14,592 bases of DNA from Alphaproteobacteria bacterium (lineage in GTDB: Bacteria > Pseudomonadota > Alphaproteobacteria > Holosporales > Holosporaceae): positions 1 to 14,592 of the forward strand of contig VGCF01000018.1 in assembly GCA_016870135.1 (NCBI GenBank), in the 5' to 3' direction. The stretch's first letter is position 1; every line of letters begins with the position of its first letter. Shown here piece after piece: positions 7,261 to 14,592 of this stretch. Made by a program: the position numbers and the translations under genes. The notes below the pieces were generated by a model that made no database searches, was not told where the DNA came from, and saw only the letters and a program-made list of their open reading frames with translations.

Positions 7261-7389
7261 CGTGTGCGGTGCAACCATCATCAAAATAAGGGCATATTGG
7301 TATGGTGTTGAGCACACTGGCTGTGATTAGTGTATCCTTTTTATGAATAGGAATCAAAAGTTCCCGGAATACAGGGGAAATTCTTGGTC

Positions 7390-7418
7390 TTGAATCGCCG
7401 CGTTATTTTTGGTATAGT
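7390..7418 (+). promoter_or_regulatory. Sigma70-type promoter of tRNA-Ala
   Basis: TTGAAT (7390-7395), a spacer of exactly 17 bases, and TATAGT (7413-7418) lie 11 bases upstream of the mature tRNA 5' end at 7430. Spacing and both hexamers fit a housekeeping promoter, with transcription starting only a few bases before the tRNA. Confidence 0.75.
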
Positions 7419-7429
7419 ACAAAGGAATG

Positions 7430-7505
<76 letters not shown>

Positions 7506-7573
7506 CCCCATTTTTACTCCACATGTTTTCATTAGCACTGGTTCTTGCCACTAGAAGCCTAGGCTTTTTTGTA

Positions 7574-7604
7574 CACAGCAGGGTGCCCTGTGTGACACCT
7601 TTTG
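7574..7604 (+). terminator. Possible terminator hairpin between tRNA-Ala and murE
   Basis: CACA-g-CAGGG-TG-CCCTG-TGTG (7574-7594) forms a GC-rich hairpin with one bulged G, followed a few bases later by CCTTTT. A second weak candidate lies just upstream: AAGC-CTAG-GCTT with six Ts, 7555-7570. The position between two convergent transcripts suits a terminator, but neither candidate has a fully classic stem plus T-tract. Confidence 0.35.
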
Positions 7605-7622
7605 GCTATAGGTCTGTGGGGA

Positions 7623-9119
7623 TTATTGTGTTTTTTCGCAATAGGATTGAATCCAAGCGTGATCAGAATGTTCCAACACATGATGACCAATGGTTTGCGT
7701 GGTCTCATGGCCCTTTCCAGCCACCAGCAGAGCATCGCCGGGCTTTAAGCGACTTATGGCATGGGCCAGCGCTGCAGACCGAGGAGAAATGGATTGCGCA
7801 TCAGGACATCCCACCAAAATATGTTGACGAATATCGGCAGGATCTTCTCTTCTGGGATTATCATCGGTAACCACGACCCAATCGCTGTACTTTTGGGCAG
7901 CCTGTCCCATCAAAGGCCGTTTCAGGGCGTCACGATCTCCTCCGCAACCAAATACAATGCCTAATTGACCTGGCGTGCTAGGACGTAATGCCCGTAACGC
8001 CATTTCAATGCCTTGAGGAGTATGGGAATAATCCACGTAAATATGAGCACCATTGTATTGGGCCACATGCTCCATGCGTCCCAGCACAGGAGTTAGATTG
8101 GGTAAAACTGGAATCAGTTCATCCAATGTTCCGCCCGTGCATACAAAAGCCAAAATGGCCGCCAATACATTATGGATTTGAAATCCCCCAATCAGCGGAA
8201 TCTCGCTTTTCCACTGATGTCCCATGACATCAAACAAAACCTGTTGACTGTTAAAGCTGCGGCTGATGATGCGATAGGTTGCATTGTCTGCACCAGAAAC
8301 GGCGCCTGTATCTTGGCCATATCGGATGACAGAAACATTGGATTTGATGCGCTTTTGGTCATGGGTGAATAGGGGGATGGTATTACTGATCAAGGCAAAT
8401 GCTGGACCATCGATCATACTGTGGGTAAACAGACGCCATTTTGCTTGCCAATAGGCGTATAAATTACCATGATAATCCAAATGATCTTGGGCAAAATTGG
8501 TAAAAATGGCCACAGGAACACGCAAAGGATTCAGACGCTCTTGGGCCAAGGCGTGGCTGCTGGCTTCGAATACGGCATGATCAACGCCATGGTCTTTGTA
8601 CCAGGACAATGCGTGATACAGGATGGGTTGGGGTTGAGTGGTCATGCCATCGTGCATGGCAAATGGTGGTGTCAACGCTGGACTGGAAAACAGACCAATG
8701 GTACCAATAGAGGCATTGGGTTTGTTAGTCAGATTCCACAATTGGTGCAATATATGAGCCACGGATGTTTTGCCATCGGTTCCTGTAATGGCGACACGGT
8801 GGGTGGGCAATGACCCGTAAAACAAGGGGTAAATCATGGACAACGCCTGGTAAAAATCTGGAACAATCAGTAAAAAGTGCTCTGGTACATGCCGTAAAGA
8901 TTGCACCATGGCATGATCGACAAGCATGGCTTGACATCCCTTGCTGATGGCTTGGTTTATAAAATCAGGAATAGATCCCTGACAGCGTGGCAAGGGCATA
9001 AATAGGTGGTGTTCTGTGGCCAAACGACCGTCATGGGTCAACGCACGTAATGATACGGTTCTGGTATCGGGGGTCTCTGAAAGACCCAGTTTTTGTCTCA
9101 GCGTGTTTAAATCAATCAT
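7623..9119 (-). CDS. murE: UDP-N-acetylmuramoyl-L-alanyl-D-glutamate-2,6-diaminopimelate ligase
   Basis: MurE adds the third residue of the peptidoglycan stem peptide using ATP, in the cytoplasm. The 498-residue frame has the ATP-binding loop VAITGTDGKTSVAH (112-119 core; the usual residue at the Asp position is Asn, Ser or Ala). It also has EASSHAL, FTNFAQDHLDYHG, the carbamylated-Lys segment YWQAKWRLF, GRMEHV, VDYSHTPQGIE and GCGGDRDALKRPLMG. DDNPRREDP (DNPR at 420-423) is the signature for meso-diaminopimelate specificity. The C-terminal AGKGHETTQ is intact. The start ATG (9117-9119) overlaps the stop of the upstream ABC exporter (ATGA-type overlap), so it is probably translationally coupled. 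Its placement with an exporter rather than in a mur/fts cluster is unusual. Confidence 0.97.
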   Translation of the reverse strand: MIDLNTLRQKLGLSETPDTRTVSLRALTHDGRLATEHHLFMPLPRCQGSIPDFINQAISKGCQAMLVDHAMVQSLRHVPEHFLLIVPDFYQALSMIYPLFYGSLPTHRVAITGTDGKTSVAHILHQLWNLTNKPNASIGTIGLFSSPALTPPFAMHDGMTTQPQPILYHALSWYKDHGVDHAVFEASSHALAQERLNPLRVPVAIFTNFAQDHLDYHGNLYAYWQAKWRLFTHSMIDGPAFALISNTIPLFTHDQKRIKSNVSVIRYGQDTGAVSGADNATYRIISRSFNSQQVLFDVMGHQWKSEIPLIGGFQIHNVLAAILAFVCTGGTLDELIPVLPNLTPVLGRMEHVAQYNGAHIYVDYSHTPQGIEMALRALRPSTPGQLGIVFGCGGDRDALKRPLMGQAAQKYSDWVVVTDDNPRREDPADIRQHILVGCPDAQSISPRSAALAHAISRLKPGDALLVAGKGHETTQTIGHHVLEHSDHAWIQSYCEKTQ

Positions 9120-10888
9120 ATGCCGTTTCCTGTTTTATTTTGGCTGTCCCATAGTTTTTTATACAGACCATTGGATTCCAAAATCAAGGTATCATGATGC
9201 CCATCCTGCACAATCCGGCCATGTTCAAACACGATGATGCGGTCCATTTTGGATAACGTGGATAATCGGTGGGCAATCATCAACGTCGTGGCCTTGGTTT
9301 CCAAAAACAGACGGTTCAGAGAATCTTGAATCAATCGCTCTGTTGGGCTGTCTAGGGCCGATGTGGCTTCGTCCAAAATGATAATAGGGGCGTGTTTTAA
9401 CAGGGCGCGGGCTATGGCCAAGCGTTGACGTTGTCCCCCTGACAGCTTCATACCACGTTCCCCTAATATGGTGTGATATTGGTCTGGCATGGCCATGATG
9501 TCGTTATGGATGTGGGCTTTTTGACAGGCATTGTGAATTTGGTCTGTGCTGGCATGGGGGTTCACCATGCGAATATTGTCCTCAATGGTGCGATGAAAAA
9601 AGGGAATGTCTTGGGGGATCAGGGCAATGTGCTGGCAAACCGATTCTTGGGTTATGCCGGAAATGGGGATGTCATCCATTAAAATATCACCACCACACAG
9701 AGGAAAATACTTTAACAGTGATTTGATAAAAGTCGACTTTCCTGCGCCAGATGGGCCCACAATACCGACTTTTTCCCCTGGCATAATGGTGATGCTTAGG
9801 TTTTTTAATATCATGTTTTTTGAATCGTATCCAAAAGACACACGACGGTATTCTATTTTTCCCTTCACCTGTGATAGGGACGTTAATCCGTCTTCTGCTT
9901 CCCCAGGATTCAGCTGGATAAACGAATAAGCTGCCTTTAATGCAGCCCATTTTGGATTGCACAAAAAGACGACATTATCGATCAGCTCGCTTAATGTTTT
10001 ATGCAGTTGCAAGGTCACAATGGTGACAAAGGCAAATTCTCCTGGAGAAAGAAAACCTTTTCGATATAAATCAGCCGCCAACGTAATTTGCACAATGCCC
10101 ATAGACACTACCAATAAGGTATCCGTCACATCCACGTAATAGGCATGATATTTGCGGCTGTTGCCTTCGTAACGGCTCCATTTTTTTAATATGGGGGTTA
10201 TTTTCAAAGCAAACTCCCACGATAATTTTCCCATGGTTTTGATGCTGAACACATTGGCAATGGAATCATTGATGGTGCCAAAGGCTTCTTGTCGCACGCT
10301 GGCGCACTCTTTTTCCGCATCCATTTGCCGTTTCACAAACAGACCAACGAGGGGTACATAAATGGCGGTAAAAATCAATAAAACAACGCTGGCGTGTATG
10401 CTGACAGTAAACAGGTAAATTAACGAGAGCACGACAAGAAAAACATGGGATACGGTATAAAATAAACCATTGATCAAGCCAATCAAGCTGTCCTGAAAAT
10501 CTTGAATTTTTGCTGCAATTTCCCCAGAACGATTGCTGTCAAACCACGATAAAGAGTGACGCATCACTTGGGTGTAAACCGTTTCCGTCACCGCTTGCAC
10601 AATGCGTGGTTTGTAAAACACACCCATCAGTTTTTGTAAAAAATGCACCACATGGTGCATGGTTTTGTGAATAACGAAATAGATCAACAGCGCGATCATT
10701 GGGGCGTGGGGATTTTCACGCACCGAATCGATGACGTGTCTTAATTGAGAATCCACTTCTAGGCGAAACAGTGCGGAAAGAAATGCAATCACCAAAAGTC
10801 CAAGAAAATACCAGGCATATTTTTTGGCAAACAAACGATAAAAATCAGTCAATTTTTCTGGCAATTCCGCTGGAATAATGATGTTCAC
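9116..10888 (-). CDS. ABC exporter, fused membrane and ATPase half-transporter
   Basis: This 590-residue protein has the MsbA/type-IV exporter layout, with an ABC membrane domain (about 20-320, with hydrophobic segments near 25-45, 62-82, 140-185 and 250-275) followed by a nucleotide-binding domain. Visible ATPase motifs are Walker A GPSGAGKST (378-386), Q-loop IPQD (424-427), signature LSGGQ (482-486), Walker B IIILDEATSALD (502-513) and the switch His in IAHRLST (540). It probably acts as a homodimer in the inner membrane. The substrate is unknown; lipid, peptide or drug export are all possible. The start is GTG 10888, supported by AGGAG (10898-10902) 9 bases upstream. It ends inside the murE start codon, so the two genes are likely one operon, perhaps with yebC 104 bases upstream. 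Confidence 0.95.
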   Translation of the reverse strand: MNIIIPAELPEKLTDFYRLFAKKYAWYFLGLLVIAFLSALFRLEVDSQLRHVIDSVRENPHAPMIALLIYFVIHKTMHHVVHFLQKLMGVFYKPRIVQAVTETVYTQVMRHSLSWFDSNRSGEIAAKIQDFQDSLIGLINGLFYTVSHVFLVVLSLIYLFTVSIHASVVLLIFTAIYVPLVGLFVKRQMDAEKECASVRQEAFGTINDSIANVFSIKTMGKLSWEFALKITPILKKWSRYEGNSRKYHAYYVDVTDTLLVVSMGIVQITLAADLYRKGFLSPGEFAFVTIVTLQLHKTLSELIDNVVFLCNPKWAALKAAYSFIQLNPGEAEDGLTSLSQVKGKIEYRRVSFGYDSKNMILKNLSITIMPGEKVGIVGPSGAGKSTFIKSLLKYFPLCGGDILMDDIPISGITQESVCQHIALIPQDIPFFHRTIEDNIRMVNPHASTDQIHNACQKAHIHNDIMAMPDQYHTILGERGMKLSGGQRQRLAIARALLKHAPIIILDEATSALDSPTERLIQDSLNRLFLETKATTLMIAHRLSTLSKMDRIIVFEHGRIVQDGHHDTLILESNGLYKKLWDSQNKTGNGI

Positions 10889-10992
10889 GGGGTAAATCTC
10901 CTATTCAAAAATCGAAACATTGATTCAAAAAGATCCATGTTATCTGGGGCAGGGTACACGATAAAAGATTGTTTTAGATGAATACAGGCCAC

Positions 10993-11739
10993 TTATTCCT
11001 CTGCCTCTTGATCCACCATGAGCGCTAAATCATCATCGGCATTGGTCCAAACGGATTGAACATCGTCCAAATCTTCCAGCGCATGAATTAATTTCATGAT
11101 GGATATGTGCTGGTCCGGGTCTAAGGGATGGGGCATTTTTGCCTGCCAAGACAAGGATGCTTTTAATGGTTGTTTAAATTTTTCTTCCAACGCTTCTCGT
11201 AACGTCAAAAATTGATCGCGCCCACAGATGATGCGTTGAATCTGGGTCTGACCATGATCACGCTCTTGGATATCCAGAGCACCATGATCCAAAGCATACT
11301 CCATCAAGGCCATGGGATCTTGGTCTGCGTATTCAATCACACCATAATGATCGAATAAAAAGCCCACATCGGCCAACGATCCTCCATGTTTCGAAAGGGC
11401 TGTGCGGACATCGCAGGCGCTGCGGTTTTTATTATCCGTCAGCACATGAATGATCAGGGCCGTATTGCCTGGACCTCTGCCTTCGTAATACAGGGAATCG
11501 TAATGCTCGGCCGTTTCGCTGGCTTTTGAAATCGCCCGATCAATGGTGTCTTTTGGCACATTGGCAGATCGACATTGAAACAGGGCGTTACGCAATCGGG
11601 GATTGGTGTCGGGATCGGGACCAGCTGTTTTGGCTGCCACAGTGACTTCTCGCAATAATTTTGTAAATCGTTTTGCGCGTTTGGCGTCTTGGGCACCTTT
11701 ACGATGCATAATGTTTTTAAATTGAGAGTGTCCTGCCAT
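10993..11739 (-). CDS. yebC: YebC/PmpR-family protein (TACO1 homologue)
   Basis: The N-terminal signature MAGHSQFKNIMHRKGAQDAK (1-20) and the following FTKLLREVTVAAKTAG, NPRLRNALFQCRSANVPKD and DRAISKA are diagnostic. The central blocks YEGRGPGNTALIIHVLTDN (ending in NKNR) and KHGGSLADVGFLFDHYGVI also match. At 248 residues the length is normal. The family was first described as transcription regulators and is now linked to relief of ribosome stalling; which applies here cannot be told. The start is unambiguous from homology, although no strong Shine-Dalgarno is visible. It diverges from prmA across a 133-base spacer with promoter signals for both and a palindrome over its own predicted -10. 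Confidence 0.97.
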   Translation of the reverse strand: MAGHSQFKNIMHRKGAQDAKRAKRFTKLLREVTVAAKTAGPDPDTNPRLRNALFQCRSANVPKDTIDRAISKASETAEHYDSLYYEGRGPGNTALIIHVLTDNKNRSACDVRTALSKHGGSLADVGFLFDHYGVIEYADQDPMALMEYALDHGALDIQERDHGQTQIQRIICGRDQFLTLREALEEKFKQPLKASLSWQAKMPHPLDPDQHISIMKLIHALEDLDDVQSVWTNADDDLALMVDQEAEE

Positions 11740-11758
11740 AGAAAAATTCTGCCAATGG

Positions 11759-11782
11759 GCTGATACCTTCTATGGTATCGGC
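11759..11782. repeat. Inverted repeat in the yebC-prmA divergent spacer
   Basis: GCTGATACC (11759-11767) and GGTATCGGC (11774-11782) form a 9-bp dyad (one G-U if read as RNA) around a 6-base centre, TTCTAT. It overlaps the predicted yebC -10 and start site and lies 20 bases upstream of the yebC ATG. It may be an operator, or a hairpin in the yebC leader. Confidence 0.55.
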
Positions 11783-11801
11783 AAGTTTGCCCCGATGTCA
11801 A
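11772..11801 (-). promoter_or_regulatory. Predicted yebC promoter
   Basis: On the minus strand a consensus TTGACA (11801 to 11796) is followed after 18 bases by TACCAT (11777 to 11772), upstream of yebC. The -35 is perfect and the -10 is 4 of 6. The -10 lies inside the inverted repeat. Confidence 0.45.
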
Positions 11802-11810
11802 AAGCATCTG

Positions 11811-11837
11811 TTGTTCATTGAAAAACAGAGCTATAAT
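11811..11837 (+). promoter_or_regulatory. Predicted prmA promoter
   Basis: A perfect TATAAT (11832-11837) lies 35 bases before the prmA ATG, with TTGTTC (11811-11816) 15 bases upstream of it; TGTTGT (11809-11814) would give a 17-base spacing. The -10 is convincing, the -35 less so. Confidence 0.5.
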
Positions 11838-11872
11838 CAGACATCTATTTTTCCATAGTTTTGTTCATCGTC

Positions 11873-12652
11873 ATGAATCATTATTTTTGGGTATTGCCTG
11901 GAACAGAGGCCTTTGCTTTGTATGACGCTCTGCCAGAATCCTGTATTTTCGAAGGGGACCATGGACACTGGCATGTGGATTATTATTGTCCCCTTGAATA
12001 CCCACTGGATCAGGATTTTTTATCAAAACATCCTGGGTTTCAGCTGAATGTTTTACCCCATCAAGATTGGGTGCTTGAATCAGCATTGGCAACGCCGCCT
12101 GTGGTGGTGGGGCAATTTTATGTGCATACACCGGATTACCCTTCCTCGTCCGAACATGCGTATCCATTATGCGTGTCGGCCACCACGGCTTTTGGCTCGG
12201 GTCATCACGCCACAACCCAAGGTTGTTTGCAATTAATCCAAGATATTTGGGCAGCTGGCGGTTGGAACAAAGCCCTGGATTTTGGATGTGGATCTGGCAT
12301 TTTGGCGCTCGCCATGAATGCTTTAAATCCTGGATCAACGGTGGGGATCGATAACGATGGGGATGCCCTGGTGGTGGCACGGGATCATGCCCACAGGAAT
12401 GGGTATCCCACAGAATTTTTGCATGACCACTGTGTGCCCCAAGGTTATGAATTTGATTGCATTGTGGCCAATGTATATGGGCCCATTTTAATGGATTTGG
12501 CCCCCACCTTTTCTGGTGCATCCAATGTGGTGTTATCCGGTATTTTACAGGTTCAGATGGATGATGTCTTACAGGTGTATCGCTCCTTGGGTTGGGTTTT
12601 GGAAAAAGAGATACACACCAACGAGTGGGTGTCCTTGTGGTTGAAACAATAG
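11873..12652 (+). CDS. prmA: Ribosomal protein L11 methyltransferase
   Basis: PrmA trimethylates ribosomal protein L11 using S-adenosylmethionine. The 259-residue protein begins MNHYFWVLPG and has the family motif TTAFGSGHHATTQGCL in place of the usual TAFGTGxHPTT. The SAM-binding motif I, LDFGCGSGILALAMN, follows at about 133-147, then GIDNDGDALVVARDHA and the motif IV region FDCIVANVYGPILMDLAP. The C-terminus (GILQVQMDDV, GWVLEKEIHTNEWVSLWLKQ) is intact. It is somewhat shorter than the roughly 290-residue E. coli enzyme, as the N-terminal substrate-recognition part is compact. ATG 11873 is preferred to the in-frame TTG 11861. The following ubiH-like gene begins within or just after its end, indicating an operon. 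Confidence 0.93.
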   Translation: MNHYFWVLPGTEAFALYDALPESCIFEGDHGHWHVDYYCPLEYPLDQDFLSKHPGFQLNVLPHQDWVLESALATPPVVVGQFYVHTPDYPSSSEHAYPLCVSATTAFGSGHHATTQGCLQLIQDIWAAGGWNKALDFGCGSGILALAMNALNPGSTVGIDNDGDALVVARDHAHRNGYPTEFLHDHCVPQGYEFDCIVANVYGPILMDLAPTFSGASNVVLSGILQVQMDDVLQVYRSLGWVLEKEIHTNEWVSLWLKQ

Positions 12653-12684
12653 AATCTGGCGGATCGTCCAGTCATCACAATCGG

Positions 12685-13845
12685 GTGTCCATCCCAACCC
12701 CAAAAGATTACGATGTGGTGGTGGTGGGGGCTGGAACAGTGGGAATGGCTGTGGCTGTGGCGTTGCACCATGCTGGGTTTTCTGTGGCCCTTGTGGACCA
12801 GAGCCCCGATCAGCCCATACCCTCTGAGCTCGTATCGTCTAAATGGTTTGCCCTTGGCGCAGATATCCTGTTTTGGTTTAAAGAACTGGGATTTGATTTG
12901 TCCTATCTGCCCATTACTCACCTGTCTTTATCTTGTCAAAATCAAAATGATGCCATTATTTTGGACGCATCAGAGGCGAATGAACCCTTTTTAACAGGTG
13001 TGATCAGCAGCGGCATTCTCCACAGCCAAGGTCGGTCATTGTGTCAACCAATCCATCGATTTTTCTCTGCAACCATTGCGTCTTGGCATGACGAACAACG
13101 TGTTTGGCAATTGGATTTATCCGATGGTCAAAGAATGGCAACCCCTTTGGTGGTGGGGGCCGATGGAGCACATTCGGGGGTTCGTGCTTTTTTTGATCCT
13201 GTGGTGGCGCGTTTCGATTTTCGACAAAAAGCCTATGTGTTTCGATTGAACGCTGTGCCCTCTGGATGGTCGTACGAACATTTTTTTCCCAACGGATCGC
13301 TGGCCGTTTTATCCTTGAATGATGGCAAAGGGGCAGGCATTTGGATCGGACCAGCCCATCAGGTTGGGGATCACCATGCCATCCAATCCATGATTCAATC
13401 GGATTTGGGGCTGGACAGCATCATTTCTGATGTCAGCGGAACATTCGACGTTGGTGGCCATTGGGTTTCAAAAAAATGCTTTCATCGGGCCGTTCTGGTC
13501 GGAGATGCCGCACACGCCATTCATCCCATTGCGGGACAGGGACTAAATTTAGGATTACGCAATGGACGTGTGTTGGTCGACCATATAATCCAGCGCAGAC
13601 GGTTAGGCCTGGATTGGGGGTTGGGCCTGGATTCATTGCGCCATTCTTGGGGGCTAAGCACCATGTCTATGCAATGGGGTACGTCTGCTTTGGTGGGGGC
13701 CTTGTGCGGATCGCATGCCCCTTGGTGGTGGTCTGTTGGTCAAAAGCTGATGGGGCAATCTTGGGCCAGAACATGGTTGATTCATACAGCGGCTGGAAAA
13801 ATGATAAAAAACAATCCATTTTCCAGTTTCTTTAGGAATGTTTAA
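12685..13845 (+). CDS. UbiH/UbiF/Coq6-family FAD-dependent ubiquinone hydroxylase
   Basis: This flavoprotein monooxygenase should hydroxylate the ubiquinone ring during aerobic ubiquinone synthesis at the inner membrane. It shows the N-terminal Rossmann motif YDVVVVGAGTVGMAVAVAL. The DG motif VVGADGAHSGVR is present, as is the second FAD/ribityl motif VGDAAHAIHPIAGQGLN near residue 273, which is typical of this subfamily. The ring position modified cannot be decided from sequence. The start is uncertain: GTG 12685 gives 386 residues with a typical short lead-in. GTG 12637, GTG 12625 and TTG 12592 are in frame upstream but overlap prmA by up to 61 bases. No start has a clear Shine-Dalgarno. 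A short internal duplication (LGLDW/LGLDS) near the C-terminus is the only oddity. Confidence 0.9.
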   Translation: MSIPTPKDYDVVVVGAGTVGMAVAVALHHAGFSVALVDQSPDQPIPSELVSSKWFALGADILFWFKELGFDLSYLPITHLSLSCQNQNDAIILDASEANEPFLTGVISSGILHSQGRSLCQPIHRFFSATIASWHDEQRVWQLDLSDGQRMATPLVVGADGAHSGVRAFFDPVVARFDFRQKAYVFRLNAVPSGWSYEHFFPNGSLAVLSLNDGKGAGIWIGPAHQVGDHHAIQSMIQSDLGLDSIISDVSGTFDVGGHWVSKKCFHRAVLVGDAAHAIHPIAGQGLNLGLRNGRVLVDHIIQRRRLGLDWGLGLDSLRHSWGLSTMSMQWGTSALVGALCGSHAPWWWSVGQKLMGQSWARTWLIHTAAGKMIKNNPFSSFFRNV

Positions 13846-14130
13846 GGGGGTTGAGCATTCCCCACTGGATGAAGCTGCGGTCTTTTGTACAAACATTACA
13901 AAAATGGCATTCTAACCATCCAATATGGGAATTCACACTCAACATAATGGTTCTTTTGAATATCCTTGCGCACCATGCATCAACAGTGTCAAAGGGTTCA
14001 AAAGATCTGGTGTATATTGATGTGCTGTGTCCGTGCTACCTGTTGCCTGACAAAAAGGAATGATTTCCATACAGTGATTCCATGGTAAATGAACCATACA
14101 CAGGACAATAGGGGTACAATAGGGCGAATG
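13846..14130. other. Convergent intergenic region, nothing recognised
   Basis: About 285 bases separate the ubiH-like gene from the end of folD. A 70-codon plus-strand frame starting TTG at 13851 has no family resemblance and no ribosome binding site. GGGG-N9-CCCC at 13847-13863 could form a weak hairpin, without a T-tract. ACAATAGGG occurs twice, 11 bases apart (14105-14113 and 14116-14124). Confidence 0.6.
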
Positions 14131-14592
14131 TTACCACTGGTTTTGTAAAATAAACGGTTTTGAATTGGCCAAGCAGAGACCCAGGTCTTCGTCCGAAAGG
14201 GTCACATCGTGTTGTAAAAATGCAGCCTTTAGGGTGTTCCACATTAATGCAGCCACGGTCATGGGGCCCACGCCGCCCGGAACTGGACTGTACGATTGTA
14301 CGCACGCGTACACATCGGGATGCACGTCGCCTGTTAATCCTTGATCGGTGCGATGAATGCCCACATCCACCACAATGGTCTGACTGTGCACGTATTCTGG
14401 GGTAATCAAATGTCGCGCCCCTGTGGCCACAAATAAAATATCAGCTTGACGGGTCACAGACGCCACATCAGTAGTATGGCTGTGGCCAATGGTTACGGTG
14501 GCGTGATGATCGAGCAGTATTTTTGCCAACGGGCGTCCGACCAAATGCGATCGCCCCACAATCACACAATGGCGTCCTTGTACGCTGATGCC
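14131..14592 (-). CDS. folD: Methylenetetrahydrofolate dehydrogenase/cyclohydrolase, C-terminal part (runs off window)
   Basis: FolD interconverts 5,10-methylene-THF and 10-formyl-THF, supplying one-carbon units. Only the C-terminal 153 residues are inside the window; the frame stays open to 14592 without a start. The NADP-binding Rossmann domain is clear: CVIVGRSHLVGRPLAKILLD, then ATVTIGHSHTTD, ADILFVATGARHLIT, VVDVGIHR and LTGDV. The C-terminal PVPGGVGPMTVAALMWNT is the family hallmark. The N-terminal catalytic domain lies beyond the window edge. It converges with the ubiH-like gene. Confidence 0.95.
   Translation of the reverse strand, partial: GISVQGRHCVIVGRSHLVGRPLAKILLDHHATVTIGHSHTTDVASVTRQADILFVATGARHLITPEYVHSQTIVVDVGIHRTDQGLTGDVHPDVYACVQSYSPVPGGVGPMTVAALMWNTLKAAFLQHDVTLSDEDLGLCLANSKPFILQNQW

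Noticed and set aside
11871..12521. 216-codon minus-strand frame opposite prmA
   Set aside because: It lies entirely antisense to a well-supported prmA, and its His/Pro-rich, motif-free translation is typical of a shadow frame.
13851..14063. 70-codon plus-strand frame after the ubiH-like gene
   Set aside because: TTG start, no Shine-Dalgarno, no recognisable motif; kept only as a note in the intergenic entry.

Overview
The window reads as a piece of a bacterial chromosome, most likely from an alphaproteobacterium and possibly an intracellular or host-associated lineage such as the Holosporales. The support is a class A RNase P RNA, a meso-DAP-type MurE, a UbiH-family ubiquinone hydroxylase, a concentrative nucleoside transporter, and housekeeping genes scattered out of their usual clusters (murE, for example, sits outside a dcw cluster). 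The lineage is an inference from gene content; no rRNA or marker phylogeny is available here. No CRISPR array, insertion sequence or prophage was seen.

Layout. Positions 41-394 (+) encode the RNase P RNA, followed by about 545 bases with no recognisable gene. Peptidyl-tRNA hydrolase (pth, -) and glmS (+) diverge from a shared spacer at 1529-1650. glmS is followed within a few bases by tilS (+). tilS converges on, and overlaps by 46 bases, an L,D-transpeptidase gene (-) that lies directly downstream of a CNT-type nucleoside transporter (-). Next come tRNA-Val(GAC) (-), a YdcF/DUF218 membrane protein (-), and tRNA-Ala(GGC) (+) behind a clear sigma70-type promoter. Then yebC, an ABC exporter and murE run on the minus strand, with the exporter and murE overlapping by 4 bases. 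Divergent from yebC, prmA and a ubiH-like FAD monooxygenase run on the plus strand. The window ends inside folD (-).

Functions fall into three groups. Cell-wall synthesis is represented by GlmS (glucosamine-6-P), MurE (addition of meso-DAP) and the L,D-transpeptidase (cross-linking or anchoring at DAP). Translation and RNA are represented by rnpB, Pth, TilS, two tRNAs, PrmA and YebC. Metabolism and transport are represented by UbiH, FolD, the nucleoside importer and the ABC exporter.

The most interesting object is the L,D-transpeptidase gene. Its N-terminal membrane anchor and its catalytic domain lie in different frames, joined exactly at an A8 run that contains an in-register A AAA AAG slippery heptamer. 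A potential 10-bp stem-loop begins 3 bases downstream. This could be programmed -1 frameshifting, transcriptional slippage, a recent pseudogene, or a homopolymer sequencing error; the sequence alone cannot separate these.
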